A stretch of DNA of 64,000 bases, taken from Diplodia intermedia (Eukaryota > Ascomycota > Dothideomycetes > Botryosphaeriales > Botryosphaeriaceae). Each line of letters starts with the position of its first letter. Position 1 is the stretch's first letter. Where the stretch lies: positions 310,001-374,000 of the forward strand of contig JAKEKT010000008.1 in NCBI GenBank assembly GCA_021495925.1, in the 5' to 3' direction. The position numbers and the translations under genes are program-made. This document shows, piece after piece, positions 1 to 11,282 of the stretch. Below the pieces are notes generated by a model. The model saw only the letters and a program-made list of their open reading frames with translations. It made no database searches and was not told the origin of the DNA.

Positions 1-2
1 AA

Positions 3-866
3 ATGGACTTGAACTACTTTGACTCTCACGACACTTTCAGAGACTCTGAACCAAAGTATATCGACCTTCTGAAAGACGACGAAATACCAAGCTGGCCGGT
101 GACACTGGAGATCATCGAACTGAACCAGCTTAGGCAATGGACTTCTGAAGCTGCCGAAAACTTTTTCTCTTCGCTTTTAGACTCTGCAGAAGAGCTTCCT
201 CAGCTCCGCAGACTTGTGCTGAAGGCAATCCTCAATATCGGCTGGCGTGACCGCGCTACCTTCCGTGACAAGTGGATCGGCAGGCTTCAGCGCGTCTTCC
301 TCCGAAAGTCGTACCCACCTAACTCTCACCTCATGTCTGGCAAGCGTTGGCGCATGTTGAAGGAGTCAACGCTGCCAACGCCTGACGATTCGCCACCGAA
401 AGGCGTTGGGCGACTACGACACGTCGCCGTCACCCCGCGCGCCAAAGACAAGCTACCGCTCCAGTCTGCCGAAGAGGAGAACGCACATCATAGCGGGGAT
501 GAGAATCAAGACGACTCATCCGCTCCTGCTCGTCACCTTCGTCCACGCAGAGCGGTCGCAACCAATTATTCGGCAGACGACTCGTCAACAAGCTCCTCAC
601 TCTCATCCGAAGCGGAACATTCATCCCTAGAAGATGACGACCAGCGTCAAACCTCGGACGACAACGGCGACGGCTCCAAAGACTGGAGGCGCAGCCAGGA
701 GAAGTTCATCCAGGGCATGTGCGAAATCGTCGACATCCGCATTGACAACCTCCGGCCCCGCGAGGAGCAGTTCAACGAGAACGACTTTCTCGACTCGGAA
801 GTCAGTGGCGACGAGGACTGGAACGGCGAGGACAACTTCGGCGTGGATGATAGGTACGCGTGGTGA
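3..866 (+). CDS. Conserved acidic fungal protein, C-terminal part (5' end outside the window)
   Basis: The open frame runs from the left edge to a TGA stop and encodes at least 287 residues. The ATG at its start is probably an internal Met, because the frame begins at the window edge. The first ~110 residues look folded, with a segment rich in Leu, Arg and Trp (ILNIGWRDRATFRDKWIGRL) that I associate with conserved hypothetical fungal proteins. After that the protein becomes disordered: Ser/Asp/Glu-rich stretches, a basic patch (RHLRPRRAV, about residue 180) and a very acidic end (DSEVSGDEDWNGED). That layout suggests a nuclear or chromatin-associated protein, but this is only inference. I do not recognise the family and assign no function. 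The gene converges on the WD40 gene. Confidence 0.7.
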   Translation: MDLNYFDSHDTFRDSEPKYIDLLKDDEIPSWPVTLEIIELNQLRQWTSEAAENFFSSLLDSAEELPQLRRLVLKAILNIGWRDRATFRDKWIGRLQRVFLRKSYPPNSHLMSGKRWRMLKESTLPTPDDSPPKGVGRLRHVAVTPRAKDKLPLQSAEEENAHHSGDENQDDSSAPARHLRPRRAVATNYSADDSSTSSSLSSEAEHSSLEDDDQRQTSDDNGDGSKDWRRSQEKFIQGMCEIVDIRIDNLRPREEQFNENDFLDSEVSGDEDWNGEDNFGVDDRYAW

Positions 867-1452
867 AGGGGGTTGGCTTACAGCCTTACCCTTCAACTTG
901 GTCGGTTTTGCTGAGGCAAACGGCCTTGCGTTTCACCTGTCTAGCCCGAGTTTTGATTACTTGAGTTCTGTTTTATTATCGTGTTTTAATCTCCTTTTGG
1001 TCTTTTTCTTCGACGACTGTGGGGGCGTCTTCGGCCTTGTGCTTCATTGCTTGAGATATCCATGGGGAACACTTTCCAACTACGATGGAGGCGCTTGGCT
1101 GATTGCATGGGCGAATCGAAGGACATTCACCCCATGGGGATGCGAATCAGAACGGAAAAGCGGACGGAGAGGAAGGGTGTCTCCCAACTTTATTCCCCAG
1201 CTCGTCACACTTGCTTAGTAAGCTTGCAATAGTGCCAGCTGGTGAACATTTTGATGTTGTACGAGTATTGTTTTAGTCTGCACTATAGGTGCCACTTCGT
1301 ATAATGCATACGCTATTAGTCTATAGTAGTCTCGCATCTAATACGAGACCTTTACTTTTCTTCATTCTCCCACAGTCTCTCTCCCCACGCTGCTTACCCC
1401 TACCTTATTACGTCCAGACTGCTTTTCTTCTTCTTCCCCCCTCCTCGAATTT
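867..1452. other. Convergent 3' flanks, no gene seen
   Basis: This gap separates the stop of the acidic protein (+) from the stop of the WD40 gene (-). Both strands contain only short chance frames. It is T/C-rich towards its right end. It probably holds the two 3' UTRs and terminators. Confidence 0.6.
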
Positions 1453-2880
1453 TCAATCGTCCTCATCCATCAACTCGGCCAACTCCCTCTCCTCATCCTC
1501 GGTCAACAAGCCCTCCTTCTTCCCCTCAGCGTCGTCATCCACGACGCCCTGCCTCGCCTTCTCCGCCTCCTCCCTCGCCTTCTTGACGTCGGCGCGCTTC
1601 AAGCTCCAGCGCCTGACGGTGCCGTCGATGCTGACGCTGACGAGGCGGTGGCGGGGCAGCAGGCACAGCGCGGTGACCTCCTCGTAGTGGCCGTCGAAGA
1701 CGTGGGCGCACTCGGCGGCGGCCTTGTCCCAGACGCGGACGCGCTCGTCGCGGCAGGCGGTGGCGACCCAGCCGGCCTCGTCGTCGACGGCGACGTCGCG
1801 CACAAAGTCGGGGTGCGGCAGGCTGGTGTCGGCGTGGGCGAAGGCGCGGCCGCGGACGAGGCACTTGGCGCTGCGGTCGGCCGACGCGGTCCACAGGTCG
1901 TCGGCCGCGTCGAAGGCGAGCGCGTCGACGGACGTGTCGTGCGCGACGAGCGGGGTGACGACGGGGTCGCCCGAGGCCGCGGCAGCCGGCGGCTCTTGTT
2001 CACCTTCTCCTTCCTCCTTCCCGATGCTGCCCACGGGGATCTGGTACCCCCGGTCCGCGCGGATCCGCCACGCGCGGATCTCGCGGTCGCTGCCGGCGGA
2101 GAGGATGGTGACGGCGGGCGCCTGGCGCGAGAGGCGCGTCGTGTGGCTGGCCGGGTCGACGGCGAGCGCGAGCACGCCGCGCGCGTGGCCCTTGAGCTTG
2201 TACAGCTGCCGCCCGCTGTCGACGTCCCACACGATTATGCACGCGTCGGAGCCGCCCGACACCAGCAGGTCCTGGCCGCCGAGCGAGAAGGCGAGCAGGC
2301 ACTTGACGAAGTCGGTGTGGCCGTTGCTGAAGCGCGGGGTGCCCTTGATCGCCGCCGATTTTGTGGAGGAAGAAGAAGGTGGAAGCGGCCACGCCCAGAT
2401 GTTCTTGTCCCAGCAGCCGGCGAAGAGTGTCGATGTCTTGGGCGACACGGCGAGCGAGGTCAAGGGCGCGGTTGGACCGCTGAACGTGTGCGTCGTTTCA
2501 CTGGCCTGGGTGACGCTTCCATGTCAGCCTGACATTCCCAAGGGGGACAATTCTCCAAAGAAGATCGTACAGACTTCAAGTGCTATCCTCCGCACGTTTC
2601 CCGCCGCCTCGGCCACGTAGATGCGATCATCGTCCAGCGGGTCCGCGGCCACGGCGAGCAGCTTCGAAGTCAGCTTGATCGGGTCGCCGAGCTTGTTCTT
2701 CGACTTCTCCGCTTTGCGCGCCTCCTCCGAGAGCGCCGAGCTGTTTCGCGTCAATGGCGATTGACGTTAGCCAGAAGTGGTCTCTTTTCAGGATTGGGAA
2801 AGGCGAAAACTTTCGGTACAAGAGAAGGGTCGCACGTACCTTGTTTGGAAGAAATGGCCTGGATCCGTAGAGCGCGACAT
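1453..2880 (-). CDS. WD40 repeat protein
   Basis: Three exons join to 419 codons plus stop. Exon 1 is 2880-2840 (donor GTACGT), exon 2 is 2740-2575, and exon 3 is 2505-1453. The second donor, GTCTGT, is weak, but only this junction keeps phase 0 into the frame THTFSGPTAPLTSLAV. The protein starts MSRSTDPGHFFQT and forms a beta-propeller. GH and WD landmarks are visible (GHTDFVK, IVWDVDSGRQLYKLKGH, GCWDKNIWAWPL, VRVWDKAAAECAHVFDGHYE, GTVRRWSLK). The C-terminus is highly charged, with a Lys/Arg/Glu helix and a DEDD tail. WD40 propellers usually scaffold protein complexes. The partner cannot be read from the sequence. This arrangement of a short leader followed by a propeller is common in Pezizomycotina hypothetical WD proteins. 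Confidence 0.85.
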
Positions 2881-3359
2881 GGTTGTTTGCGGAGAGCGAG
2901 GGGTCGGAGGTGCCGGGGTTCGGTGTTTGGCGGGGCTTGCACAGCCGGGATGTGGGGCGGGAGACGCGTCTGAGCTTGACCACCCAAGTACAAACGTGTA
3001 TGTACATCATACCACATGTATATGCCCAGGGCAACGAATGAAACAGAGCCGTGCGAAATCGAGTCAGTTCGAGAAAGACAGCGTCACGGCGCCAACGCCG
3101 CCAGCTTCGCACCGCATGAAATATGATTAAAGACCGCGAAAAGGAACCTCCAGGTTCTCCCTGAGTTGACCTTCACTTCCCCGCCCACTCAAAGAGAGGT
3201 ATCCTAGCAACCAAAATTCTCACAAAAATCCACCTAATGCCATGTCACTTTTACAGTCGCTGTTCACCGCGCGTATGCCCTTTCCATGATCCTCCTCTTA
3301 TGCAAATTTCGACCACACTGCATCTTACACGCTCCAATTGTAAAATTCAGGAATCTCGG
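2881..3359. other. Intergenic region, WD40 promoter and WW-gene 3' flank
   Basis: Both flanking genes are on the minus strand. The stretch therefore holds the 5' region of the WD40 gene and the 3' UTR of the WW gene. No additional gene or recognisable motif was seen. Confidence 0.5.
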
Positions 3360-4888
3360 CTACCAGCCAGGCTGCGACGGTGCTGCGCTGCCATGGTATC
3401 CAGCCTGATGCTGCCCCTGCCCATACGCACCGTGTTGACCGTTCGGTGCTTGACCGGCGTAACCTCCGGTGTATCCAACCTGCTGATGCTGTACTGGCGA
3501 TTGACCAAACCCTCCGTGAGGAGATGCCTGCCCGTAAGGCGCAGAGCTATAGCTGCCCTGGGAATAATTCCCAGCTGGGGGCGGTGGCACTTGCTGGCCG
3601 TTGCCGTATCCTCCATGCTGCCCGTAAGCACCCTGCGGACTCCCTTGATGGAAGTACCCTGCATGACTTTGAGCCTGGTCGTGCGGCGCAGAGCCATAGG
3701 TTCCCTGGTGGTGCTGTTGCGGTTGCGCAGGCGGAGGTGGGAATGATGGGGTACTTTGCGCCTGGGGCCCCCACGATGCCGAACTTTGCGGGCCAAATGA
3801 GGATGCATGCTGCGGCTGATGGCCAAAAGACGAAGTGTGCGGAGGAGGCGCATATTGATTCTGACCACTGAGCGGATTGGGACTGGAGTATTGGTTGTTG
3901 TAGCCGGGCTGGCCAGGATACGACGGTCCGGAGTTGGGCGTATGGGAAGCGGAGCCAGTAGGGTTGTAGTGAGCAGGCGGAGCGGTGCCGGAGTAACCAC
4001 CAGTGGCTGGTGCTCCAGAAGAATACCCGTAATTATTATTCTGCTGGCCGTGCTGCACCACGTCAGTAAGAGAAGCGGGACCTGAGACTTCATCATCGCC
4101 CTACCGAGCCATGGCTTCCACCGCCTAGGATGCCGCCCAGCACACCTCCCAACCCACCACTTTGATGAGAGCTAGAAGAACCGCTGTGGCTTCCCTGTTG
4201 CTGTCCATGCGGTTTGTTTCCTCCAAGCAAGTTACTGGCGAGCGACCCTACAAGTCCGGCAGTGCCACTGCTGTGTCCGCCTGATTGAGAACTGCTTCCG
4301 TGAGAACCACTGTTCAGGAGGGATGAAGCCAGGCTTCCGATTCCAGACGACTGTTTTCCGCCGCCATGCTGCGATGCTAGGAGGTTGAAAGCGGTGCTCT
4401 GGATCAATGTTCATCAGCCACACGTTCAAGTGCCAGCATCGGGCTCGCGCTTACACCAAGGCCTCTGTCGCTACTGTAATCCTCGGGTATTCCGTTCGGT
4501 GGTTTCGCCGGGTCGGGAATGCCCGCATTTTCGCATGCGCTTGCAGGAATCTGTTCGGGTCGCCGTGAAGGGCCAGCGGGGGCATCGCTGGTGGGCAGGT
4601 CCCACTGCGAGACGCCGGTGCTTATTTGGACGTAGTAGTATTTGCGAGAGCTGCAAGGGTAGGCATCGTCAGCCGCGGAGCTGCGAGATTCCTCAAGGTG
4701 GAGGCCAGATGAATTGGCTTCTCATGCGGGCGCCCGGAAGACTGGGGTTGAGAGCGCCCTTCAAAGCGGCGGCGCGGGGTAACGCACCTGCTGTCCCACT
4801 GCGCTATCCAGCCTGACGGCAGCTTTGGGAGGTGAGAGTCGGTCGGGCCTGCGTCTGGCGACAGCGGTGCTGCCGGCGTACCCGTCAT
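3360..4888 (-). CDS. WW-domain protein with a Gly/Gln/Tyr-rich low-complexity tail
   Basis: Four exons give 427 residues: 4888-4788, 4650-4455, 4398-4105 and 4052-3360. The acceptors have good branch points (GGCTGAC, TACTGAC), and the ATG sits in a good context (AACCATGA). The WW domain spans about residues 22-54, with both signature tryptophans (W27 and W50), the YYY core (38-40) and the closing proline (P53). Intron 1 cuts the domain in two. WW domains bind Pro-rich or phospho-Ser/Thr-Pro ligands. The remainder is low complexity: a Gly/Ser/Leu block (SLASSLLNSG, GGLGGVLGGILGGG) and then about 230 residues of Gly-Tyr-Gln-Pro sequence of prion-like composition. Such a tail could favour condensate formation (inference). 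Several overlapping minus-strand frames here are out of phase with the splice model and are shadows. Confidence 0.8.
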
Positions 4889-6493
4889 GGTTGCCGAGGC
4901 AGGAGAGGGTTGTGAGCCAGCTAGCGGGGCCTGGCGAAATGGATGACAGGCGGGCGTCTCGGGGGTGGAGTGGAGGGAAAGGAGAGCGGCCGCAGGAGTA
5001 TCCTCTGGGACCAGCGTGTGCGTGGAAATTGGGATAGAACGGGCGGCAGGGATGCGGGCAGTCGCGCGCGTCGGGCTTCAGGTCATATAGGCGTGGAGGG
5101 CTGTGCTCTGGAGCTCGCTGCCCATGATGCAACCCAAAGGGTCCAGCGGGAATTCGCTGGCATCCGCCGACTGTGGCTGAACTACGTGGCGCAGCGCAGG
5201 CAAAAAAAGACCGCGCAGCAATCCCGCGCACTCCCACGCGCCCTCTCGCCGTGCTCGCCGTGTTGGTATTGTTGCTGCCGCCACGGCCGCCGCAGCACAC
5301 GCCAGCCACCGCCGCGTAGGCATCAGCTGTGCGCGCTCAGCGATTGCGTGTCCGGCCTGCGGTCCGGCGCCCTGCGTTCCCACCCACTTCGTTCGTTCCC
5401 GACGACTGTGCCAGCTGACACGTCCACGCTGGTACCCACGCGGCTAATGACCTTGAAAGGCGCCACGGCCAGCGAACCTGAGGCCACCGATACGATGGGC
5501 GGAGGAGGAGATTACTTTTCAGCGTAGAAATGAAAAAGGGAAAGGAAATATCGATCGAAGAGAAAGAAATGTTGGAGTGAAGAGCCGAAATAATGGACCA
5601 TCTAGCTCAGTAAGTAAGCGGATCAGCCCGTCGCGCTCACCAAGTAGGAAGGAATAACACTTCGGAGGATCCGGGCATTTCCCTTCGAGTGGTCATGTCT
5701 AGATCGATGATACCTCTTCCAGCGTGCAAACCCTGGCGCGCGGAGCATTCCCGTGGTTAAAGAGAGGTAGAACGCGCGCGAATGTAAGAAAGGTTCTGTA
5801 ACGGATACCGGAGTGCCTCGTACCAGAATTGTAAGGCCCTCTGGTCCTCTCGCTCCGAGTCTTAAAGGCATGGAGGGGCGGTCGGTGATGCGCTGGAATC
5901 CTTCGTCTGTAGGACACTTGTCATGCAGCCTGCCGGCTAGCGTTTCGTGAGATTTGGGAGCATGTGGACTCCGCAAGACGGTCCCAATCCTCATAGGGGT
6001 CCCCATCCCCGGGTCGATCATTCTGTAGCACCAGGAACCATCACTTTTTGGGCTGTAGGATAATGCGCAGGGCTGGGTTGCTGCAGAGAGCGGTTGTACG
6101 AAGTTTGATATCGCATTAAGAAAAAGCAAAAGAGAACAGACCCTCGCAACCTCCATAAACCCACAAGAAAAGAAAAGATAGCAGCGTCTGCAAGAAAGGG
6201 GAGAGGAAAAGAATCCACAACTCTCACACCATGATCGCCGTAAAACCTTATTCACCACGGATCCTCGATGGCAATCTGACGTTCCGATTCTCAGCCCGCA
6301 GAAGCTAATCTGCGGGGACCGTATTATGAAGTGACCAGAAAACCCGCGCGCATCCAAAGGACTGCCTGCCCGCCATCTACCATGCAACAGGACGCACTGA
6401 AACGTGAGGGACATCTCTGCATAGGACGTGGTGCCCGGGGTCGTAGAGGGCATCCGGTTTCGCAAATCGCTCCGTCATGACCGACATAACCGT
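4889..6493. other. Intergenic region between the WW gene and ypt1
   Basis: This 1.6 kb region lies upstream of the WW gene and downstream of ypt1, both minus strand. The part next to ypt1 (about 5623-6453) carries a ~276-codon open minus-strand frame starting just past the ypt1 stop. Its composition is not protein-like and it shows no domain, so it is treated as 3' UTR or chance. Nothing else is identifiable. Confidence 0.5.
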
Positions 6494-7471
6494 CTAGCAG
6501 CATCCACCGCCCGAACCCGACTGGACGCCCTGGCCCTGTCCGATCGGAACCGTGGGCTTGTTGTTGACCTGCGTCGTGCCCATGCGCTCCTTGATCTGCC
6601 TGGCCATTGTCAAGAAAGCCTGCTCGACGTTGGACGCGTTCTTGGCCGAAGTCTCGAGGAAGGGGATGCCAAGGCTGTCGGCAAATTCCTGCGGCTCTCT
6701 GTCAGCATGCCCTCGGCGGCCAGGTGTGTTGAAAAGCCTAAGCCTACCTTCGCAACCGTGTACTCGACGACCTTCTTGTCCGCCATATCGGACTTGTTGC
6801 CCACCAGCAGCTTGTTTACACCCTCGGTGGCGTAGCGGTCAATCTCCTGGAGCCACTGCTTGACGTTGTTGAACGAGTCCATGTCGGTGACATCGTAGAC
6901 GACGCAGATGCCGTGGGCGCCGCGGTAGTACGACGACGTGATGGTACGGAAGCGCTCCTGACCGGCGGTGTCCCACTGCAGATCAGTTAGCCCCGCCTCT
7001 CTCCGCACCGCTCGGAGGGGAACCCACAATCTGGAGCTTCACGGTCTTGCCGTCCAGCTCGATAGTCCTGATCTTCTGTACGGTTGTCAGCTCTGCGGTC
7101 AGGCTGACCGGCGCCGAGTGTGAGGGAACGCACGAAGTCGACACCGATGGTGGAGATGTAGCTCTCGGTGTAGGTGTCATCGGCGAACCGGAGCAGCAAG
7201 CAAGACTTGCCGACACCGGAGTCTCCGATGAGGAGCAACTTAAAGAGGTAGTCGTATCTGAGGGTGGTGCGCGGTTAGCGTTGCCTGCGGGCGCGGCTGC
7301 CTGGGCTCTTCAGTAGCTTCAGCATCGCGGAGGACTCGAGAACGACTCTGTGACAGCAGCGGTTAGCCTCCGGGCGGATCCTCGCGTGTCGCGGCGGTTG
7401 GTACGGGCGGCGGCGACAAAGGCGCACGGCGGCGGAGATACCATGGGGGTTACGTACTACTCGGGGTTCAT
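6494..7471 (-). CDS. ypt1: Rab family small GTPase Ypt1 (Rab1)
   Basis: Five exons give exactly 201 residues: 7471-7461, 7257-7134, 7075-7028, 6975-6748 and 6688-6494. It is a Rab1-type GTPase that drives ER-to-Golgi transport and autophagosome formation on membranes. All G motifs are present: P-loop GDSGVGKSC, switch [23 protein letters not shown] and ETSAKN. A C-terminal GGGCC carries the double cysteine that is geranylgeranylated. The effector region matches Rab1 closely. The first coding exon is only 11 nt (MNP plus part of Glu) and is followed by a 203-bp intron, longer than the rest. Start choice is fixed by the conserved MNPEYDYLFK N-terminus. Confidence 0.97.
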
Positions 7472-8099
7472 CGTGGCTGCGGGATCTGAGCGGGCGGCGT
7501 TCGGAAGAGAGCGAAAAGTGAGTCGTGGAAAGCAGCTTGCTGCGGAGGGAGGAAGGCGGAGTCGACAGTGTAGGGAGGTGGGAGCGTTGAAGGCGTTGTG
7601 AGCTAGATGTCGTATAGGGCACCCCAGGACCTCACCGTTCGCCCTGCAGGCGATCACGTGCGCGAAGGGTCAGTGTTTCACCGATGGCTGCTGGTCACTT
7701 CGCGCCCGCACGCCGCCCAGTCTTGAGCACCTTGGTACCTGACCCTCGCAGCCACATGTGCCATGACAGCATTTTCGCTGCATCTGACCTGGCAGCGCAC
7801 TTGATCTCGCGGGCGCGTCATAATGCCAAGCTGCGTGCAGCGGGAGATGAGAGATGTTTTTCCGGCCAGTCGCTCTAGATACGCTCTCTAATGCCGCTGC
7901 TTCTGCGTGCGCGCCACATCACGTCTAGGCAGGGAGGTATAAGTAAAGTACAAAGGAACATCGCCGGGCTTGCCGCCCGGGATTCTAGCCGTCGTGAGAA
8001 ACAAAAAGCGCCCGCATTTACAAAGCCCGTAACACCGTATACACTTTTCCAGCTCGTCCGCCGCCCCCGCCACGCTTATCGGTCATGTGCGCCATGACT
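7472..8099. other. Intergenic region upstream of ypt1
   Basis: This contains the promoter and 5' leader of ypt1 and the 3' flank of the Ggc1 carrier gene, both minus strand. No gene was seen. Confidence 0.5.
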
Positions 8100-9336
8100 T
8101 CACATGAGTTTGTCGAACACCGGGATCAGCGTCTGCGCCAGCCAGAACGAGAAGACGAGCTTCGGCCCAGTCATCAGGAGCTTGGGCGTCAGACCCTTGA
8201 AGAAGCTGGTGAATCCCTCGTTCTTCATCATGTTCGACACAATGCGGAAACCACTCTCCGGGTTCTCGAAGTTGCGGTTCTGGATGCGGGTCTTGATCAC
8301 GTCGAGAGGCGCCGAGACAACGAGAGATGCGCTAGCACCAGCAATCGAGGCGACGAAGTTCTGTCCCCAGGTGGCCTTGTTGTAGTCCTGGAGCTTGTAG
8401 ATGTACTCCTTGGCAAAGGCAGATCCTCCGAAAAGCTACTGTTGTGTCAGCAATTGCGTTTCCCAGCTAGTCCGAGAGTTGCTTACCGCGAACGAGCCGG
8501 GCGCATTACGAGCAGCAGTCCAGCCCCAACCCCTGTAAAGACCGAAGCCTTCGTCCTTGATGATGCGGACGAGACCGCGTCCCCTGAAAGCCTCGGGGTT
8601 CGTCTGGCGCTTGATCTTGAGGACGTCGAGCGGAAGAATGCAAATCTCGCCAATACCGATCAAGCTGTGCGATGTCAGACGCTTCATTGGCAATCTCGTG
8701 CTGGAATACTCACCTGCCTGCAGTAGCGTGCATGATAGCCTTGCCGGTACCCTTGCCGAAGGCGCTGTCGAACTTGTCGCCGTGGTTCTTGGCCAGGTAG
8801 TCCCTCACGAAAGGCTGACCACCGTACTTGTACACTCTTTGGAGGACCTAACGAATGTAAATATCCGCATAGCCTTCTGATGTCCATCGCGACGTACCTT
8901 GTAGACGGCCGCATATCCGAGACCAGGGAACAGAGAGAAAAACCGGGCGGGAAGGGCGGCGCCCGCCTTGTCCTTGAAAATGACGGTGTTGAGCTGCGAG
9001 CTGGACGCAATCTAGAAGACGGAAGTCAGGCTATGCGCGATTCTAGGAGGAATACAGAAGACGAACCTTGCCGTGGTTGCTCATCAATCTCTTCGCGATG
9101 GTGTCAACCTGTTGAGACAACCGTCAGCACCGAGCGCGGAAACACAAACTGCCAAATTCAAGCTTACAGGATGGAACACGGCCAGCTCGGCGATACCGGC
9201 GCATCCTAAGAGAGTCAATTGAAGTCTATGCGAAGCTCTCTTACATTGCCTTACCTGCTCCCGTCAATCTTGCGACGGTTGACTCCTTCTTGAACTCCTT
9301 CGAGGCCGAGCCGGCGGAGGCAATTACGGGGGCCAT
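8100..9336 (-). CDS. ggc1: Mitochondrial GTP/GDP carrier (Ggc1/Yhm1 type)
   Basis: Seven exons give 307 residues: 9336-9255, 9205-9168, 9108-9067, 9011-8898, 8847-8714, 8664-8487 and 8435-8100. The protein is a mitochondrial carrier of the inner membrane. By homology to yeast Ggc1 it exchanges cytosolic GDP/GTP with the matrix and influences mitochondrial iron balance. Three carrier repeats are visible with their P-x-[DE] signatures: FHPVDTIAKRLMS, LPLDVLKIKRQTNPE and SAPLDVIKTRIQNRN. Stretches shared with yeast Ggc1 include FPGLGYAAVYKVLQRVYKYG and LYRGWGWTAARNAPGSFALF, which separates it from phosphate or citrate carriers. Introns are 50-85 bp. The N-terminus is short, as expected for carriers without a cleaved presequence. 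Confidence 0.93.
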
Positions 9337-10829
9337 TTTCAATGATGATGCTGAGGAGCTTCCGGGAGCGAGGAGCGGACGGAAAGGTGCTGGGGCGCGA
9401 ACGGGTGGTGAGGACAAGCGGGAAGTCGGGGTCGGAGGAGGTTGAACGATACTTTTTTTCGGTCGCAGCGGATTCGCGCCGGGGTTGCTCGAGCGGAGCC
9501 ACAAACGCCTCCGAGGCCGCCGCTGGCGTGCGTCGTCCGCTCGAGCGCGGGAAAGCGTCCAGCAGCACACAACAGTCTCCGCTTCTTCGAAGAAACAACA
9601 GCTAGTCCCTCATTACACAGCGGCTAGCTACCAGTTGCAGTGGACAACTTTTGGACGAATTGCGAGCGAACATCAGAAATTCGCATTTGACTGCATAACT
9701 AAATATGTAGACCCAGCACGGCTTGCAAATGCGTGCACGCACCTTGTAGATTCTCAGACTGTCTCTTTCCAGCTGCGCCATCTTTCTTCCAATTGGTCAA
9801 TGTCTTTCGTTTTCCTGCACCTAACCGTCGAGTTTGGCTGCCGATCGGCGAAAGCTGTACGATCATAGAGACCGTCGAATAGGCCCAGAACAAATTGTGA
9901 ACGAGCCAGTGCTCAGAACTATCAAAGCCTAGCAGTGCGGCTTTGTTCATGATGCAAGACTCCATGCAAACCTACCTTAGATGTGTCTACGGCTACGTAT
10001 ATGTTATATTTATCAAAGCAAGTAAAGAGACGATTGTTCAGTCGACGCGCTCTAAATCATTGCTTTACGTCAAATTGTCTACGAAACACAATATTGGCGG
10101 TAGCTTCCAGCCGAGGGGAAACGAGGCCAATTATCGAAGCCGAACTTCCATACGGTCTTGTGCTATTCTCAAGCGCGGGCACTAACGAGTTCAGGTCCAA
10201 GAATTTGCCGGTGCTCTTGCAAGCTGGTGTACCGTCAATATTTGCAGGTTGTCCATATTTGATGGTGAGACGGTGTGCTCTTGTCAGGCAGATCATCACC
10301 ACCAAGACTCATAAAAATAGCGAGGTCTCAAAGCGCCGTGCAACCATAACATTACGTCAAGCCAGCTCACATTGCATTGAGGCGTGTCTGCTTGGTGCAG
10401 GTTGAAATAACTCCCCGTAACACATCAACACCAGGTGCGCCAGGCGCGCGGACACTACATCGGATCGGAAAGCTATGTGCTGTGCAGATGTTATCGATAT
10501 GTGCAAGCAGCTGTACGAAGCAAGGAGCTGCTCGGAGTTTGGCTACATCAGTCTTGCGTGGGTTGCTGTGGCGGGTGTCTGCGCTAGACCGTTTGGTGTA
10601 ATTGCTATGATGATTGGTCGGCGCGGGAAGGCGCGTCGCGCTCGTAGGCGAGCGCAGCTTCGCTGGGTCAATGTCATTTGCCCTCCACCAACATAACTGC
10701 AATATCTGTTTGCCCTCCACTTCAACAAATCCATAGCCCCTCCTGGACGGTCGCCGATCACCAGCCGACACAACCACCCCCGCATTTTCTTCGCAACCGC
10801 GACTCAAAGCATCCAATACCCACGTCAAC
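9337..10829. other. Divergent promoter region between ggc1 and chz1
   Basis: This 1.5 kb lies between the two start codons. It contains short chance ORFs on both strands only. The 9.6-10.4 kb stretch is more AT-rich than the flanking genes. No transposon frame or convincing RNA gene was found. Confidence 0.5.
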
Positions 10830-11282
10830 ATGAGCGCCGAGCACACTGAGAACACGATGACTGGCGGCGATGCTTCCCTTGACAAGGGCAAGGGCAAGGC
10901 CGCCGAACCCACCCGCGAGGACGTGAGCATGGGTGAGGAGGACAGCTCCGACGAGGAGTCTGGTGCCGAGGAGCCGGTATGTCTACTCTGTCGACCCTCG
11001 CAGCCAATGCGCGACTGCTAACCATACTCACATAGGCCCCCGAGCGTATGCGCCGCTCCCCCCGAACCATCGTTTTCGTTTCCGCTGACCGCGTTCGTAG
11101 CTGAGGAAGTCGATGAGGACAACATGGAGGAGATCGATCCCGACAACATCCTGCAGGACGGCAGGCGCACGCGCGGCAAGACGATCGACTTCACCAAGGC
11201 CAACGAAGAGGTTGGTCAGGAAGACTATGATGAGGATGATGACGAGGACTTCGAGGACCCCGACGAGTCTATGGAGCAGTAG
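10830..11282 (+). CDS. chz1: Histone H2A.Z-specific chaperone Chz1-like protein
   Basis: Three exons (10830-10976, 11036-11045 and 11101-11282) encode 112 residues. The middle exon is only 10 nt. Both its introns have canonical signals (GTATGT/TGCTAAC/CATAG and GTATGC/CGCTGAC/GTAG), and only its inclusion restores the frame. The protein is small, acidic and disordered. A Lys-rich patch (KGKGKA) lies near the N-terminus, and the conserved Chz core near the C-terminus reads EEVDEDNMEEIDPDNIL followed by GRRTRGKTIDFTKA. Chz1 binds H2A.Z-H2B dimers in the nucleus and helps deliver them to the SWR1 remodeller. The acidic C-terminal tail (DYDEDDDEDFEDPDE) fits histone binding. Length agrees with the fungal family. 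Confidence 0.9.

Noticed and set aside
3347..4096. 249-codon frame overlapping the WW gene
   Set aside because: Out of phase with the splice model. The Gly/Gln/Tyr frame continues the WW protein across a canonical intron.
5600..5670. tRNA-like A box (TAGCTCAGTAAGTAAGCGG)
   Set aside because: No B box or foldable T arm follows within tRNA length.
5623..6453. Minus-strand frame of ~276 codons directly downstream of ypt1
   Set aside because: Composition is not protein-like, no domain is visible, and it lies in the expected ypt1 3' flank.
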